A DNA stretch of 64,000 nt from NCBI GenBank assembly GCA_037447655.1, contig JBBHKE010002749.1, positions 81,669 through 145,668 of the forward strand, read 5' to 3'. The notes beneath the pieces were generated by a model. That model was not told the origin of the DNA. It worked only from the letters and a program-made list of their open reading frames with translations, and made no database searches. Within the stretch, counting starts at the first letter, position 1, and each line of letters begins with the position of its first letter. Shown in pieces: positions 10,903 to 21,795 of this stretch. Source of the DNA: Zygnema cylindricum. Taxonomy: Eukaryota > Streptophyta > Zygnematophyceae > Zygnematales > Zygnemataceae. The position numbers were made by a program, and so were the translations under genes.

Positions 10903-11688
10903 CTCGGAACAAAACCAAACAAGAAACTGTCACAAAAACCGGTCTGAAAAACAGAAACTTCAACAGTTGATAAAACCCAAACCAGAGACACAATAGCTCT
11001 GCAAATATACCACAAAGTTGATAATATCAGGATGAACACACACACAAAATTTCAAGTAATTCTGCCAACAGATCTGTGAGATATCCACAGATGAAAATGC
11101 CAAAAACAGGCTGTACAGTTTCTGACTACAAAATGTTCATAACTTCAAAGTTATCTAAGTCCTACTAATATACACTGAAGCCTATGCTCCTGAACGTACG
11201 GAGGAATACCAGCCGTACAATAAATACCTACGGCTCAAACAGAACAAGGTACGTCACACAAAAAGATTCCTTTACTAATCAACTAACCACACAAAGACAA
11301 AAATCTACTTAACTTGATTTTTACAAAGGAGTAGAATTCTATATGCCACGTCATTTGTCGTGTATGTGGTTCACACGGACCAGCATTTGTCGGTGGTCTC
11401 CCTCAGCCGCGTACATATCACATTCGGCACCGTAGACAAATCTCCATGTGCCATTTTGTCCTCAAGTATATCTATGCACAAACAATCGGATATTCTGGAG
11501 TGTCTTCTTTCTTGTAGTGACTTGTGTCTTGGGAGTGTATACAAAGGTGTACTCCCTACCGATCTAGTGGAACATCAATTCTGGTGTGTAATGAAACGAA
11601 CTTACAACCAAACATATGCTAAGTCGTGAAACTCTCTCTCTCTCTCACAATCGAGGCATAGAGAGGACTAAAGCTTTCCAAAACAACA
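10847..11688 (-). mobile_element. Copia A 5' LTR
   Basis: 842-bp LTR at the right end of the minus-strand element, TGTTGTT...AACAACA. Its inner edge carries the gag start codons. Its outer edge is followed by the CATCC duplication. Confidence 0.9.
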
Positions 11689-11777
11689 CATCCTGCCTCC
11701 ACCTCATCCCTCTAGCCCCCATACTTGTTATAGTCAACTGAAAGGAAAGAGAGGGTGGTGGAGCCATGGCTGCCTCA

Positions 11778-11883
11778 GCTCCATAGACAAGACCGAAGAG
11801 TGACATAAGTCACTCTCAACAAAAAGGTGAGCTCCATAGATAAGACCGAAGAGTGACATTAGTTACTCTCAACAAAAAGGTGA
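11778..11883 (+). repeat. 53-bp tandem duplication inside the outer 5' LTR
   Basis: GCTCCATAGA...AAAAAGGTGA occurs twice in tandem with a few point differences. The other B LTRs have a single copy. Confidence 0.85.
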
Positions 11884-11953
11884 GTCCGGCAGGACTCGAA
11901 CCTCCGACCGGCAAAGCGAGACGTAGCCGTCACCTTTAACAGGTCTGTCGTAT
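11884..11953 (-). other. tRNA-like Pol III box A/B module in LTR 1
   Basis: The minus strand has an exact canonical box B, GGTTCGAGTCC (11892-11902). A box A-like stretch (about 11931-11953) lies upstream, with the usual spacing, and a run of five T follows the module (ACCTTTTTG). The D and T stems do not pair well, so this is a tRNA-derived sequence and not a tRNA gene. It recurs at the same place in the other family-B LTRs. Confidence 0.5.
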
Positions 11954-12677
11954 GAGTTCGCTAGACTACATAGGGTTTGAATGTTATTTAAACAATTTTT
12001 AGGAACCTTAATCCGATTAATGGAATTATGGATAAAGAACATAAAGACTAGTTAAAATATGGTGCGAACATGAACCCGCACGAAACATATGTACCGCACA
12101 TTTGTTTTCAACGGCAAGTATTAAAAGCCGGTTAAGATTCGACGGCACGTATCATCGCCAAGATCTCGTAATGGCCGCTTTAGCAATTTTTGGGCGTGAA
12201 ATGACCTGGCGCCATGTGGCAAGAAAGCATTGGGAAGCGCGAATCCCGGAGAGCATGAGGACAAGTCTGCAAGAGACACACGTCCACTCCATGACCTTGT
12301 CGTACACAGATCGTACAGAAAGGACATCGGACATGGTACCTTTATGTACTCTACAGTCTTCTGATTAGTTTGTACTTTGGTAGATAAGAATTGTGAAAGG
12401 GGTTTAGGACTTAGAGAATGAAGGAGGTAGCCGCCTCTCTCCTAAAGAGCTTGTATAAATCTTGGCATCTTTGCCACTTCATAACAAATCGCTTGGTTGG
12501 GCGTTTTCTGTGATTCCTTTTGCTGTGGACTCAAGGAAATCGAGACTGCAAAGGGGTGCAGTCAAATTGTCTATTTTGTTTGCTTAGGTAGCAATGGTCT
12601 TAGCTGAAAGTGGGTCAATCAAAAACTGCCTAGAGGTTTCTTGAATCCTGTAGTCCAATGGGGGATACATAATTGCG

Positions 12678-12853
12678 GGTTAAGGGCCCACCCTCTAAGG
12701 TGCCCATTTGCAACGGATCTGGGTTGATTTATTAGGAAACCATGATGACAAAGGCCTTGTGTGAAAAACGATACTGGGTTATTGTTTGTGGAGAAGTGAA
12801 ACGTCCATCTCAAGGAATCCCACCGAGGCTTAGTGGACTAAAATTTTATGTTG
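12678..12853 (+). pseudogene. Outer family-B gag N-terminal fragment
   Basis: Begins with the primer-site/gag sequence GGTTAAGGGCCCACC and parallels the start of gag at 13858 and 15226 (GTGCCCAT then AACGGATCTGGGTT). After 176 bases it is cut by the next LTR at 12854. The rest of this gag copy is not found after any LTR in the window, pointing to recombination. Confidence 0.7.
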
Positions 12854-13857
12854 TGTTGAAATCACTATATTTAGGGGGTGTTTTCTAGGTTTGAATAGAT
12901 TAAGTAAAAGCGTAGGCAGTCTGCCTCCACCATCTCTCTCTCTATAGCCCCCATACTATACTTGTTGTAATCACTGAAGGTGAGAGAGATTGGTGGAGCA
13001 ATGGCTACCTTAGCTACACACACAGGATTGTAGAGTGACATAAGTCACTCTTAACAAAAAGGTTGAGTGACGCAGGACTCGAACCTCTGACTGATTGAGC
13101 GAGGCGTAGCTGTCAGCTCTAACCGGTTTGTCGTAGAAGTTCGTTAGAGTTTATAGGGTTTGAATTCTATATAAACATTGCTAAAGAACCTTAATCCGAT
13201 TAATTGATTTAGAGATAACAAGCATAGAGACTAGTTGTATTGTAGTGCGAACAAAAACCTGCACAAAACTAATGTACCAAACATTTGTTTTAACCACTAA
13301 TATTAAAAGCTTGTTTAGATCAAAAGGCATGCATCATCGCCGAGATCCCGGAATAGCCGCTTTGGCGGTTTTTGGGCGTGACATGACTCGACGCCACGTG
13401 CCACAATAGAATTGGAAAGCGGGAAATCCAGAGAGCATTAGAACAAGTCTAGAGGAGACATACGTCCACTCTATGGCCATGTCATACACAAGCCCTACAG
13501 AGATGACATCGACAATAGTACCTTTCTATACTGTACATATCTTTGATTGGTTTGTACTTGAGTAGATAGGGGTTGTGAGAGGGGTTTAGGACTTATTGGA
13601 TTGAGGAGGTAGGCTCCTCTCTTCCAATGAGCTTGTATAATTATTGGCATCTTTGCCACTTGATAATTAATTGCTTGTTTGGGCATTTTAAGTGATTCTT
13701 TTTGTTGTGGGTTCAGGGGAGTCTAGAGTGCAAAAGGCTGGAGTCAGATTGTCTTTTTGCAAGCTTGGGTAGCACTGGTCTTAGTTGAAGAAAGGTTAGT
13801 CAAAAACTATCAAGAGGCTTCCCAAATTCTGTAGTCCTATGGGGACACAGATTTGTA
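12854..13857 (+). mobile_element. Family-B LTR 2
   Basis: 1004 bp, TGTTGAAATCACTATATTTA to ...GATTTGTA, followed by an exact GGTTATGGGCCCACC. It would be the 5' LTR of a second B element (B1) inserted in the outer gag; no matching target duplication or partner LTR is evident. Confidence 0.85.
13069..13137 (-). other. tRNA-like Pol III box A/B module in LTR 2
   Basis: Exact box B GGTTCGAGTCC on the minus strand (13075-13085), box A-like sequence containing CCGGTTAGAGC at about 13114-13136, and a T5 run just beyond the 3' side. Confidence 0.5.
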
Positions 13858-13872
13858 GGTTATGGGCCCACC
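13858..13872 (+). other. Half-tRNA primer-binding site, element B1
   Basis: GGTTATGGGCCCACC immediately follows the LTR. It is the complement of the initiator tRNA-Met anticodon stem-loop (GUGGG CCCAUAA CC). The same 15-mer is at 33403-33417 and near-identical versions at 12678, 15226 and 22964. Confidence 0.75.
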
Positions 13873-14225
13873 CTCTAGGGTGCCCATCTTCAACGGATCT
13901 GGGTTCATTTCTTGGGAAGCCATGATGGTAGGAGCTTTGTGTGAAAAACGATACTGGGGTATTGTTAGTGGAAAAGTGAAACATCCATCTCAGGGAATCC
14001 CACCAATGTTTAGTGGAGTGAGGTTTTTTACAGCAACATCTGCCCCAACGGAGGAGGCAAACGATGGGGACAACAGCGTGTCCGAACAAGGGAAAAAAAA
14101 TAAGACACTTCTCACTTTTATGGCCACGGCACCCCGAGCGCCGGCTGTAAAGACCAAGGAAAACGATATTCAAACGTGGGAATACACAAACATGGCTGCT
14201 AGACATTTCATTTTAAGACACCTTA
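13858..14225 (+). pseudogene. Element B1 gag, first segment
   Basis: Gag N-terminus in an open frame of about 120 codons (MGPPSRVPIFNGSGF onwards), followed by a hydrophilic linker and WEYTNMAARHFILRHL. It is interrupted at 14225 by element B2 and continues at 21709 in register (QAL..SHLQILKAKELW). The frame runs on into the B2 LTR by chance. It binds RNA and forms the particle in known copia elements. Confidence 0.8.
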
Positions 14226-15225
14226 TGTTGAAATCACTAGATTTATAGAGTTTAATCTAGGATCTGAATAGCTTAGTAGAAAAAGAAAAGAAAAGCGCAG
14301 GCAACCTGCCTCCACCTCTCTCCTCTATCCCCGATACATGTTGTAAGCACTGAAGGAGAAAGAGAGAGTAGTGGAGCCATGGCTACCTCAGCTCCATAGA
14401 CAAGACTAAAGAGTGACATAAGTCACTCTTAACAAAAGGTTGAATCCTGTGGGATTCAAACTTCCGACCGACAGAGCGAGGCGTAGCCGTCAGCTCTAAC
14501 CGGTTTGTCGTAGGAGTTCGTTAAAATACATAGGGTGTGATAATTACTCAAACCGAATAATAATCATTAATCGGATCAACGGAATTACAAATGAGGGAAT
14601 ATAAAACTAATTAATATATAGTGCGAACGTGATCCCGCACGAAACAAATGAATCAGGCATTTCTTTAGACGGTTAAAATAAAATGTCGAATTTGATCCAA
14701 CGGCACACATCGCCGCCCCGATCTCGGAATGGTCACTTTGGCGATTTTCGCACGTGGCATGACCTGGAGCCACGTGGAGAGATAACATTTGGTTGCGTGA
14801 ATTTTGGGGAACATAAGGATGAGTAAAATGTGGGCACGCATCTCTTCAATGTCTTTGTCGTACAAAGACCGTACAGAAAGGACATCAGTCGTAGTACCTT
14901 TTTATACTTTAAAGTGATTTGATTGGATCGTTCTACAATAGATAGGGGTTGTGAGAGGGGATTAGGACTTAGCAAATTATGGTAGGCAACCTCCTCCCTC
15001 TATGTATAAATTGGAATCTTTGCAACCTCATAACTTATCGGCTGATTGGCCGTTTTCAGTGATTCTTTTTGCTACGCATTCAAGGGAGTCCAAACTAGAG
15101 AGGGGTGCATTCAGATTTTCAACTTGTCTGATTCGACAAAAGTAGTTGTGATTGAAAGTGGGCTACCTAAAAACTACCTAGAGACTTCTTGAATTCTGTA
15201 GTCTAATGGAGGACACAGAATTGCA
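14226..15225 (+). mobile_element. B2 5' LTR
   Basis: TGTTGAAATCACTAGATTTA to ...GAATTGCA, then primer-site variant GGTTATGGGCTCACC (15226-15240). A tRNA-like module lies antisense at about 14446-14514 (box B variant AGTTTGAATCC at 14452-14462). Confidence 0.9.
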
Positions 15226-17340
15226 GGTTATGGGCTCACCCTTTAGGGTTCCCATCTTCAATGGATCTAGGTTCATCTATTGGGAAGCCATGATGACAAG
15301 GGCTTTGTGCAAAAAACGATACTAAGGTATTGTCAGTGGACAAGTGAAAGGTCCACCACACGGAACTCCACTAGGGTTTGAATAAGGTTTTCTGCAGCAG
15401 AATCTGCTGCAGCAGAGGAGGCAGATGATGGGGACAGCAGTGTGTCTAAAAAGGGGAAAGAGAAGGAGACACCTCTTACTCCCGTTGCTCTTATTGCCAC
15501 GACACCCGGAGCTGCGGCCGTAAAGACCGCGGAGAACGATATCCAAACGTTGGAAGACACCAACATGGCTGCCAAAAACTTCATTCTAAGACACCTCACT
15601 CAGGCTCTGGCAACCCCCCACCTTCACATTTACAAGGCCGAGGAGTTGTGAGTGAGTTTGGTGAAGATCTATTGAGCTGGTATTATTCAGTAGCTCCAGT
15701 TGGCAAAGCAGAAGTTAGGGAATTATACTTACAAGGGGGGGAAGATGTTAGACTACTGTATTGATCTCTTTTGTTTGTATTGTTGTTTTTGAAAAGTTAA
15801 TTTCTTGCGTACGCGTCGTTTCGTGGGTACACAATGTTTTGTGAGTACTGTACGCGATTTTAATGCGTATGCTATTTGGATTTACTATGGAGGTTCGAAT
15901 GGATTTGCGGATTGGGGGAGTAATGGTACTAATTGTTTTGCGACGTACGAAACTATTTGAGTGGCGCGAACAAACATATGAAAAGCTACGAAATGTGTAA
16001 GTCAAATGTACGGCGGATCGCGAAGCGATCTGATTTGGAATGTTTTGAGAAGGTACGCCGCAGGTACGAATCATAAAGATGAAGAATGGATTTCAAATTG
16101 GAAGTGGCGTGAGCGGTACTTATGGAAAAAGAACGCCGCCGATACGGATTAATTTGGATGAGATGACGTCAATTTGTCAAGTGGATTTTTGTGACCACGG
16201 GACACGACATCAAGAGTGCCGAAAAAGAGCAACAGACGGCGGCGCCGTCAGTTTTTTCATTTTGGTGAGGGACGCGAAATCGCGTCCATCACATGATATT
16301 TTTTTGGATGGCCCAGGTTCGTTTGACGAAATTCGTAAGATTTGTAAATATTTACAACAATGGTTTGTCCTATGTGTATTAATAATTAGTGTAGATCTAA
16401 TAGAGGTAGTTGATAGATTACGTACGGCTGGTATGCCTCCGTACAGTCAGTAGTGAGCTCTAATGTATATTTGTAGGACTTCGTCATATTTGGAATTAGG
16501 AACTTTTAGGAGAAAAACTGTTTTTGCTCATTTTTGTAATTTTCATTTAAGGATTTCTCTCAGTTATATTGGTATAATTATCTGAAAATTTGCATGTGTG
16601 TTCCTATCTAAATTGGAAATAATGTGGCAAATTTGCAGATTTATTGTGTGTCTACGTTGCTTGGGACTTCATTGTGAAGTTGGTCAGATTTATTAAAGTT
16701 CTGGCAAGCTGTTTTTCTGAAACTTTGACTGAGTGGTATGATAATTCTGTTTGGTATATTTATATGAAATTTTGTAGGAATACTAAGTGGCCTAGAAAAT
16801 ATTTGTTCGTGTAGTTTCAGATTGTTTTGTTTATTTGATAGAATTCTGAGTGGGACTCAAAGTAGGATGTTTTTGGGGTAGTTTGTGGTGCTTTCGAGGG
16901 TAAATCCATGGTTGAAAATGGCTATGGACAACATGTATATGGAGATGGAGAGTGCCGGGTGGATAGGTACAATGAAAATGAAAGTAAGCACTCTTATCAT
17001 GAAGTTACTCGACGAGTATGAAAACATAGTGTACCGAGTACAAGAAACGAGTATGAAAACATAGTGTACCGAGCACAAGAAATGAGTGACAGTTCATGGA
17101 AGTGGTACACAGTGGTCCGGATGATACTTGTGCAAGAGAACACAATTTAGATTAACAGAGGGGGAAAGAGCATCCAAGCTCTAGCTCCAGGAGCAAACCA
17201 ATGGGGGAAGGATCCGAAGAAAACGTACGAAGGAGAGAGATTAGTTTGGAGGACCGAGGCCCCTAAAGAGTCTTTGTCACTTTTGCAAAAAGTCGGGATC
17301 CTTCATAGCGGAGTGTGTCAAGCAGTTGGAGCTGAGGCTC
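15226..17340 (+). pseudogene. B2 gag (interrupted by a solo LTR)
   Basis: Gag pieces in shifting frames: an N-terminal part from 15226; an open stretch at 15442-15651 containing AKNFILRHLTQALATPHLHI; then KGGEDVRLLY up to 15780; then, after the solo LTR, MEMESAG and MKLLDEYENIVYRVQE from about 16940. The zinc knuckle at about 17279-17322 reads CHFCKK then FIAEC, with the expected His replaced by Ser. It is not translatable as one product. Confidence 0.75.
15781..16933 (+). mobile_element. Solo LTR, copia family A relative
   Basis: 1153 bp, TGTTGTTTTTGAAAAG... to ...ATGGACAACA, with a perfect duplication TGTAT (15776-15780 and 16934-16938). It carries the A-LTR landmark TACGTACGGCTGGTATGCCT (about 16420-16440). 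It splits the B2 gag. Like the full A element, it has ATG codons just before its 3' end. Confidence 0.88.
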
Positions 17341-17559
17341 TAAGATAACAGTGGAGGGGGTTCTTCCGGTGGGAAGAAAAAGACACTTGTGGTTACAAAA
17401 GTGAAAGGAGAGACCAAGGACGAGTCCTCTGAAGAGAAGGATGGGGAGCTTCTTCTTGACGAGAGTTTGGAGGAGAAGGAGACCCCTCGGAAACATAAGT
17501 GTGGTCTTAGAGCGATTCGAGAAGCTCCACGGGAAGGATGGATCATTGACTGAGGTGCA

Positions 17560-18470
17560 TCCATGCATATGTGTCGTGATAAGCACCTCTTTACTAAGCT
17601 AAGAAAGATCCCTACTCTAGAGATAGAGTATGGGGATCGGAGAGTGGTTACTAGAGATCTACTAGGGTCATAAGATCTAAAAGTCTTAGTGGCTCACCTT
17701 CTTTGATGTACTCTACATTCCTCAGCTGAGTAAAAATCTTGTCTCTACGTCTGTGTTAGATCACAAAGAGTTTGATACTTTCACTAGAAAGGGAGTCTTT
17801 ACAGCTAATTATGGGGATAAAGTCTACTTCACGGCAGATAAGGGAAGCCAAGGAATGTTTAAGCTTAACCTAAGTAATGAAAGGAACAATGTTTACTATG
17901 CTGGTGTTCCAAAGTTGATGATTTGGCATAAACGGTTGGGGCATGTGCATTTTGATAGGTTGAGGTAAATGAAGAGGCTTCGTGTATTGGAAAACATTCT
18001 ATTTGAGGATAATGAAATGATGGATGATAGTAGTGGCTGTGCTCAAGGTAAGGCTCACAAACTTCCCTTTCCCAAAGCCGCCACATATAGGGGTGAGAAA
18101 GTACTAGATCTGGTCTGCACAGAGATCTGGGGACTTGCAAAAGTACCTTCTGTCGGAGGGAAGAGGTTTATGTTGACAATAACCGATGACTGGTCTAGAT
18201 AAACTAGAGTCTACTTTCTAAAAACTAAGTATGAAACACCAAATTACTACAAAGAATATTAAGCCTGGTGTGAGAAGTTGCATGGAACCCCCATTAGGAG
18301 AATAATGAGTGATAATGATAAACCTCTAACCACTTGGAGGAATACCTGAAAGATGAGGGAGTTCAGCACCAGAAAACTGTACCATATAACCCGGAACAAA
18401 ATGGGGTAGCCGAGAGGTTGAACCGAACACTATGATATGCAGTATGTTGGCTGACAAGAAAATATGAAAG
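17560..18470 (+). pseudogene. B2 protease and integrase
   Basis: The protease motif reads D-stop-G: the Ser codon of DSG is TGA at about 17551-17553, in WIID then GASMHMC. The GAG-pre-integrase zinc finger follows (WHKRLGHVHFDRLR ... CAQGKAHKLPF, about 17925-18080), then the integrase start (LVCTEIWG, VGGKRFMLTITDDWSR) and further fragments with stops (SDNDK, NGVAERLN around 18400). Non-functional. Confidence 0.8.
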
Positions 18471-18488
18471 AGATTTTGGGTAGAAGCC

Positions 18489-19315
18489 ATGAACTGTGCC
18501 AACTACATTAAGAATAGAGTTCTTGCCTCGACTGTAAAAGAAATGACACCTTATGAGATATGGGCTAGAAGGAAAGTAGATATCTCTAACCTTAAGGTAC
18601 CTGGTAGCCAAGTTTACAATCTTAATACGAATAGGAAAAACTGGAAACTAGATGCTAAGGGAAAACCTGGATATTTTGTAGGATACGATGAGGATGTCAA
18701 GGGATATAGAGTCTATGACCTTGCAAAGCAAGATATCATTCTGGTCAAACACCTAGTTTTCATGGATAAAGGGAAGTCATTTAACCCTTTCAAATATACC
18801 AAAAAGATAAGAATCAATTTTGAGTCTGAAAGGGACATGAGTGAAACGGTGATTGCAAATTCAGGGGAGATCTAAGACATAACAGATCTACGGGAAACCT
18901 CATATATTTCTATAAACATTGAAGAGACATAAGAGGAGGAATCGGAATGGCTTCCATGGATAGGGTAGCCGATAAGACAGTAAGGATAAATCCAAGACTT
19001 CCCTCCATTCAAACTTCAGAGTTTGAGGGAGGGAGAAAGAGCACCAAAAGGATACAAGAAAAACATGCCGCACATAGAGTAACTAAGTTATCTCACCCTA
19101 ATGAGCCTTAGTCATGCTCGGAGGAAGTGAACAGTTCGGAGAACGACAGATGGATTAGAGCTATAAATGATGAGATGACCTCTATTATGGAAGCAAATAT
19201 TAGGGAACTAGCGGACTGTCATTCGGACAAAAAACCAATTGGCTCTAAATGGGTGTTTAAACTAAAACTGAACCCACATAATACCATAGACAGGTATATA
19301 AGGCCTGGTTGGTAG
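18489..19315 (+). pseudogene. B2 integrase C-terminus and RT N-terminus
   Basis: An open stretch of 128 codons (NCANYIKNRVL, PGYFVGYDEDVKGYRVYDL) is the copia integrase C-terminal region. After stops, 19127-19315 gives the RT opening (INDEMTSIMEAN, PIGSKWVFKLKLNP). There are frameshifts and stops between the blocks. Confidence 0.8.
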
Positions 19316-19437
19316 CGAAGAGGTTCACCCAAAAAGAGGGGATTGACTATGAGGAGACTATTGCTATAGTTGTTCTCTTCCTATTAGTAGGGATTCTCCT
19401 CAGTCTAGTGGCAGTGGAAGACATGGAAATACACTAG

Positions 19438-20183
19438 ATGGATATTAAGACCGCCTTTCTCAATGGTGAGTTAGAGGAAAAATATTTCATGCGACAACCA
19501 GAGGGGTTCGTGGAGGAAGGAGAAGAGAGCAAATTCTTTATAAAGTCTTTATATGTACCGAAGAAAGCTCCCCGCCAGTGGAATAAGAAACTAGATGAGT
19601 TTCTTACCGGTCAGGGGTACATCCGGATCAACTCTGACCATTCTATCTATATGTTTGAAGATGAGATTGGTGTGATTTTTTTTGCAATTTATGTGGATCA
19701 TTTTTTGGTGTTAAGTAAGTCTTTGGAAAAGATCAATAGGCAAAAAAAAGCTTTTAGAAACACATTTGACATGTAAGACTTCGAGAGGCAAGATATATTT
19801 TGGGAATCCAAATTGAGAGAGATAGGGGGAAAAGGATCATTACACTTACTCAGAAAAGAGCAATATGTAATATGCTTGAGAAATTCCAGATGGAAAAGGC
19901 AAACAGTTGTACCACTTCTATGGACTTGAAGAAAGTAAGTGATGGAAGTGTAGAAGGAGGAGTGATAATCATAGACGATCAGATAAGTCTAGAAGAGAGA
20001 GAGTTTATGAAGTCTATCCCTTACACGCAGGTTGTAGGAAGTCTAATATACTTTATGAACTGTACCAAGCCAGACATAGCGGCAGGAGTTGGAGTACTCA
20101 CTATGAGTCTTAATGATCTTAGGAAGAGAGACTGGGAGGCAGCCAAAATAGTTATGAAATACTTGGTGGGTACTAGGGATTTA
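19438..20183 (+). pseudogene. B2 reverse transcriptase
   Basis: Starts MDIKTAFLNGELEE; PRQWNKKLDEFL follows. The catalytic motif is YVDH in place of YVDD (about residues 88-91 of the open stretch), so a metal-binding Asp is lost. A stop and frame break follow DM at 19774-19776; the thumb continues at 19800 (MGIQIERDRGKR ... [19 protein letters not shown]) and ends at TAG 20184-20186. Confidence 0.88.
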
Positions 20184-20186
20184 TAG

Positions 20187-20690
20187 TTGCATTTGAGAGG
20201 CGAGCAAACTGATATCGCTACTTGGAGTGATGCCAGTTATGGGGATGCACTTATGAGAAGATGCACTTCTAAGTATGTGTTGTATGTGGGAGAAGGTGCT
20301 TGCTGTTGGAGCGGCAAGCAACAAAAGGTGGTTGCTCAATCTACTATGGAGGCTGAATATATGGTCTCTTGTTTTGCTGTGAAAGAGTTGATGTGGATTA
20401 AGTCCTTGTTGCAAGAACTAGGGTATATGAAGATGGGAATGCATGAAGTCTTTTGTGATCATCAAGTTGCCATTGCAATTGTAGCCAATCTAAAACATCA
20501 TTTCAAAGCTAAGCATATGGACATAAGATTGAGCTTCGTGAGAGAAAAAGTTCAAAACATAATTGTGAATCTTGTGTATAGGTATGATGAAGAAGTGGTG
20601 GCTGACATGATGACCAAACCTATGCCCTCTCCCAAGTTAAAATATTATAGGGAAAAATGTGGATTGAAAAAAAAGGCAAAATTAGACTAG
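20187..20690 (+). pseudogene. B2 RNase H
   Basis: 167 codons open: WSDASYGDALMRRCTSKY, QSTMEAEYM, FCDHQVAIAI, MDIRLSFVREKV, MMTKPMPSPKLKYYREKCGL. This is a whole copia RNase H domain in frame with the RT thumb, separated by one TAG. It ends 13 bases before the 3' LTR. Confidence 0.88.
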
Positions 20691-20703
20691 AAAATAAAGG
20701 GAG

Positions 20704-21708
20704 TGTTGAAATCACTAGATTTATAGAGTATTTTCTAGGTCTAAATAGCTTGGTAGAAAAAGAAAAGAAAAGCACAGGCAACCTGCCTCCACCTCTCTCC
20801 TCTATCTCCCATCCTTGTTGTAGTCATTGAAAAAGAGAGAGAGTGTAGTGGAGCCATGGTCGTCCAGCTCCATAGACAGACTAAAGAGTAACATAAGTCA
20901 CTTTTAACAAAAGGTTGAATCCGGCAGGATTCAAACCTCCGATCGGCAGAGCGAGGCGTAGCCTTCAGCTCTAACCAGTCTGTCGTAGGAGTTTGTTAAA
21001 ATACATAGGGTGTGATAATTTCTTAAACCGTATTACAATCTTTAATCCGATTAACAAAATTACGAATGAGGGAGCATAGAACTAGTTAATATATAGTGCG
21101 AACGTCATCTCGCACAAAACAAATGAATCCGACATAAATTTCGACAGCTAAAATTAAATGTCGGATTTGATCCAACGGCACACATCGCCGCTGCAATCTT
21201 GCAATGGTCACTTTGTTGATTTTCGCACGTGGCATGACTTGGCGCCACGTGGAGATATAACATTTGGTCGCGTGATTTTTGGGGAACATAAGGATGAGTA
21301 AAATGTGGAAACGCGTCACCTCAATGGCCTTGTCGTACACAGACTGTACATAAAGGACATCGGCCGTAGTACCTATATGTACTGTAAAATGATTTGATTG
21401 GATTGTATTGCATTAGATAGGGGTTGTGAGAGGGGATTAGGACTTATCAAATTTTGGTAGAGAGCTTCCTCTCTCTATGAGAGTTTGTATAAATTGGCAT
21501 CTTTGCCACCTCATAACTTATTGGCTCGTTGGCCGTTTTCAGTAATTCTTTTTGCTACATGCTCAAGGGAGTCCGAACTGCACAAGGGTGCAGTGAGATT
21601 CTCAACTTGTCTGCTTGGGCAAAAGTGGTTGTGATTGAAAGTAGGCTAGTTAAAAACTACCTAGAGGCCTCCTAAATTCTGTAGTCCAATGGAGGACACA
21701 GAGTTGCA
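20704..21708 (+). mobile_element. B2 3' LTR
   Basis: 1005 bp, partner of 14226-15225. The tRNA-like module on the minus strand has box B GGTTTGAATCC (20927-20937), box A-like sequence at about 20965-20990 and a T4 run. It is followed by the CCTTA duplication. Confidence 0.9.
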
Positions 21709-21795
21709 CCTTACTCAAGCTCTTCCAACCTCTCATCTTCAAATCTTAAAGGCCAAGGAGTTGTGGGTGACTTTAGTGGAGATCTATAGAGCTGG
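21709..21795 (+). pseudogene. Element B1 gag, second segment
   Basis: Resumes B1 gag after B2 (CCTTACTCAAGCTCTTCC encodes TQAL-like, then LKAKELWVTLVEIYRAG). It is interrupted again at 21796 by element C1 and resumes at 25812. Confidence 0.75.

Larger units (their letters stand above)
5925..11688 (-). mobile_element. Nearly intact Ty1/copia retrotransposon, family A
   Basis: A 5764-bp element with LTRs of 840 bp (5925-6764, the 3' LTR) and 842 bp (10847-11688, the 5' LTR), both TGTTGTT...AACAACA. The flanking 5-bp duplication is CATCC (5920-5924, 11689-11693). I count about 15 substitutions between the LTRs, so roughly 98% identity and a fairly young insertion. The minus strand encodes gag, protease, integrase, reverse transcriptase and RNase H in the copia order. 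Three lesions are visible: two in-frame stops and one frameshift. Confidence 0.95.
11694..12677 (+). mobile_element. Outer family-B 5' LTR, right fragment
   Basis: Resumes the LTR broken at 5924 and ends ...ATTGCG just before GGTTAAGGGCCCACC. Excluding copia A, this LTR is about 1061 bp versus 1003 bp for its 3' partner. Most of the excess is a 53-bp tandem duplication (11778-11830 and 11831-11883). Confidence 0.85.
14226..21708 (+). mobile_element. Copia family-B element B2, complete but decayed
   Basis: LTRs at 14226-15225 (1000 bp) and 20704-21708 (1005 bp), with a perfect target duplication CCTTA (14221-14225, 21709-21713). It is inserted into the gag of B1. The internal region has gag, protease, integrase, reverse transcriptase and RNase H in copia order, with many stops and frameshifts. 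It hosts a solo family-A LTR at 15781-16933. Polypurine tract AAAATAAAGGGAG at 20691-20703. Confidence 0.93.

Noticed and set aside
16079-16453. 124-codon ORF inside the solo A LTR at 15781-16933
   Set aside because: It lies wholly in a solo LTR bounded by a target duplication, has no recognisable domain and is not kept in the other A LTRs.
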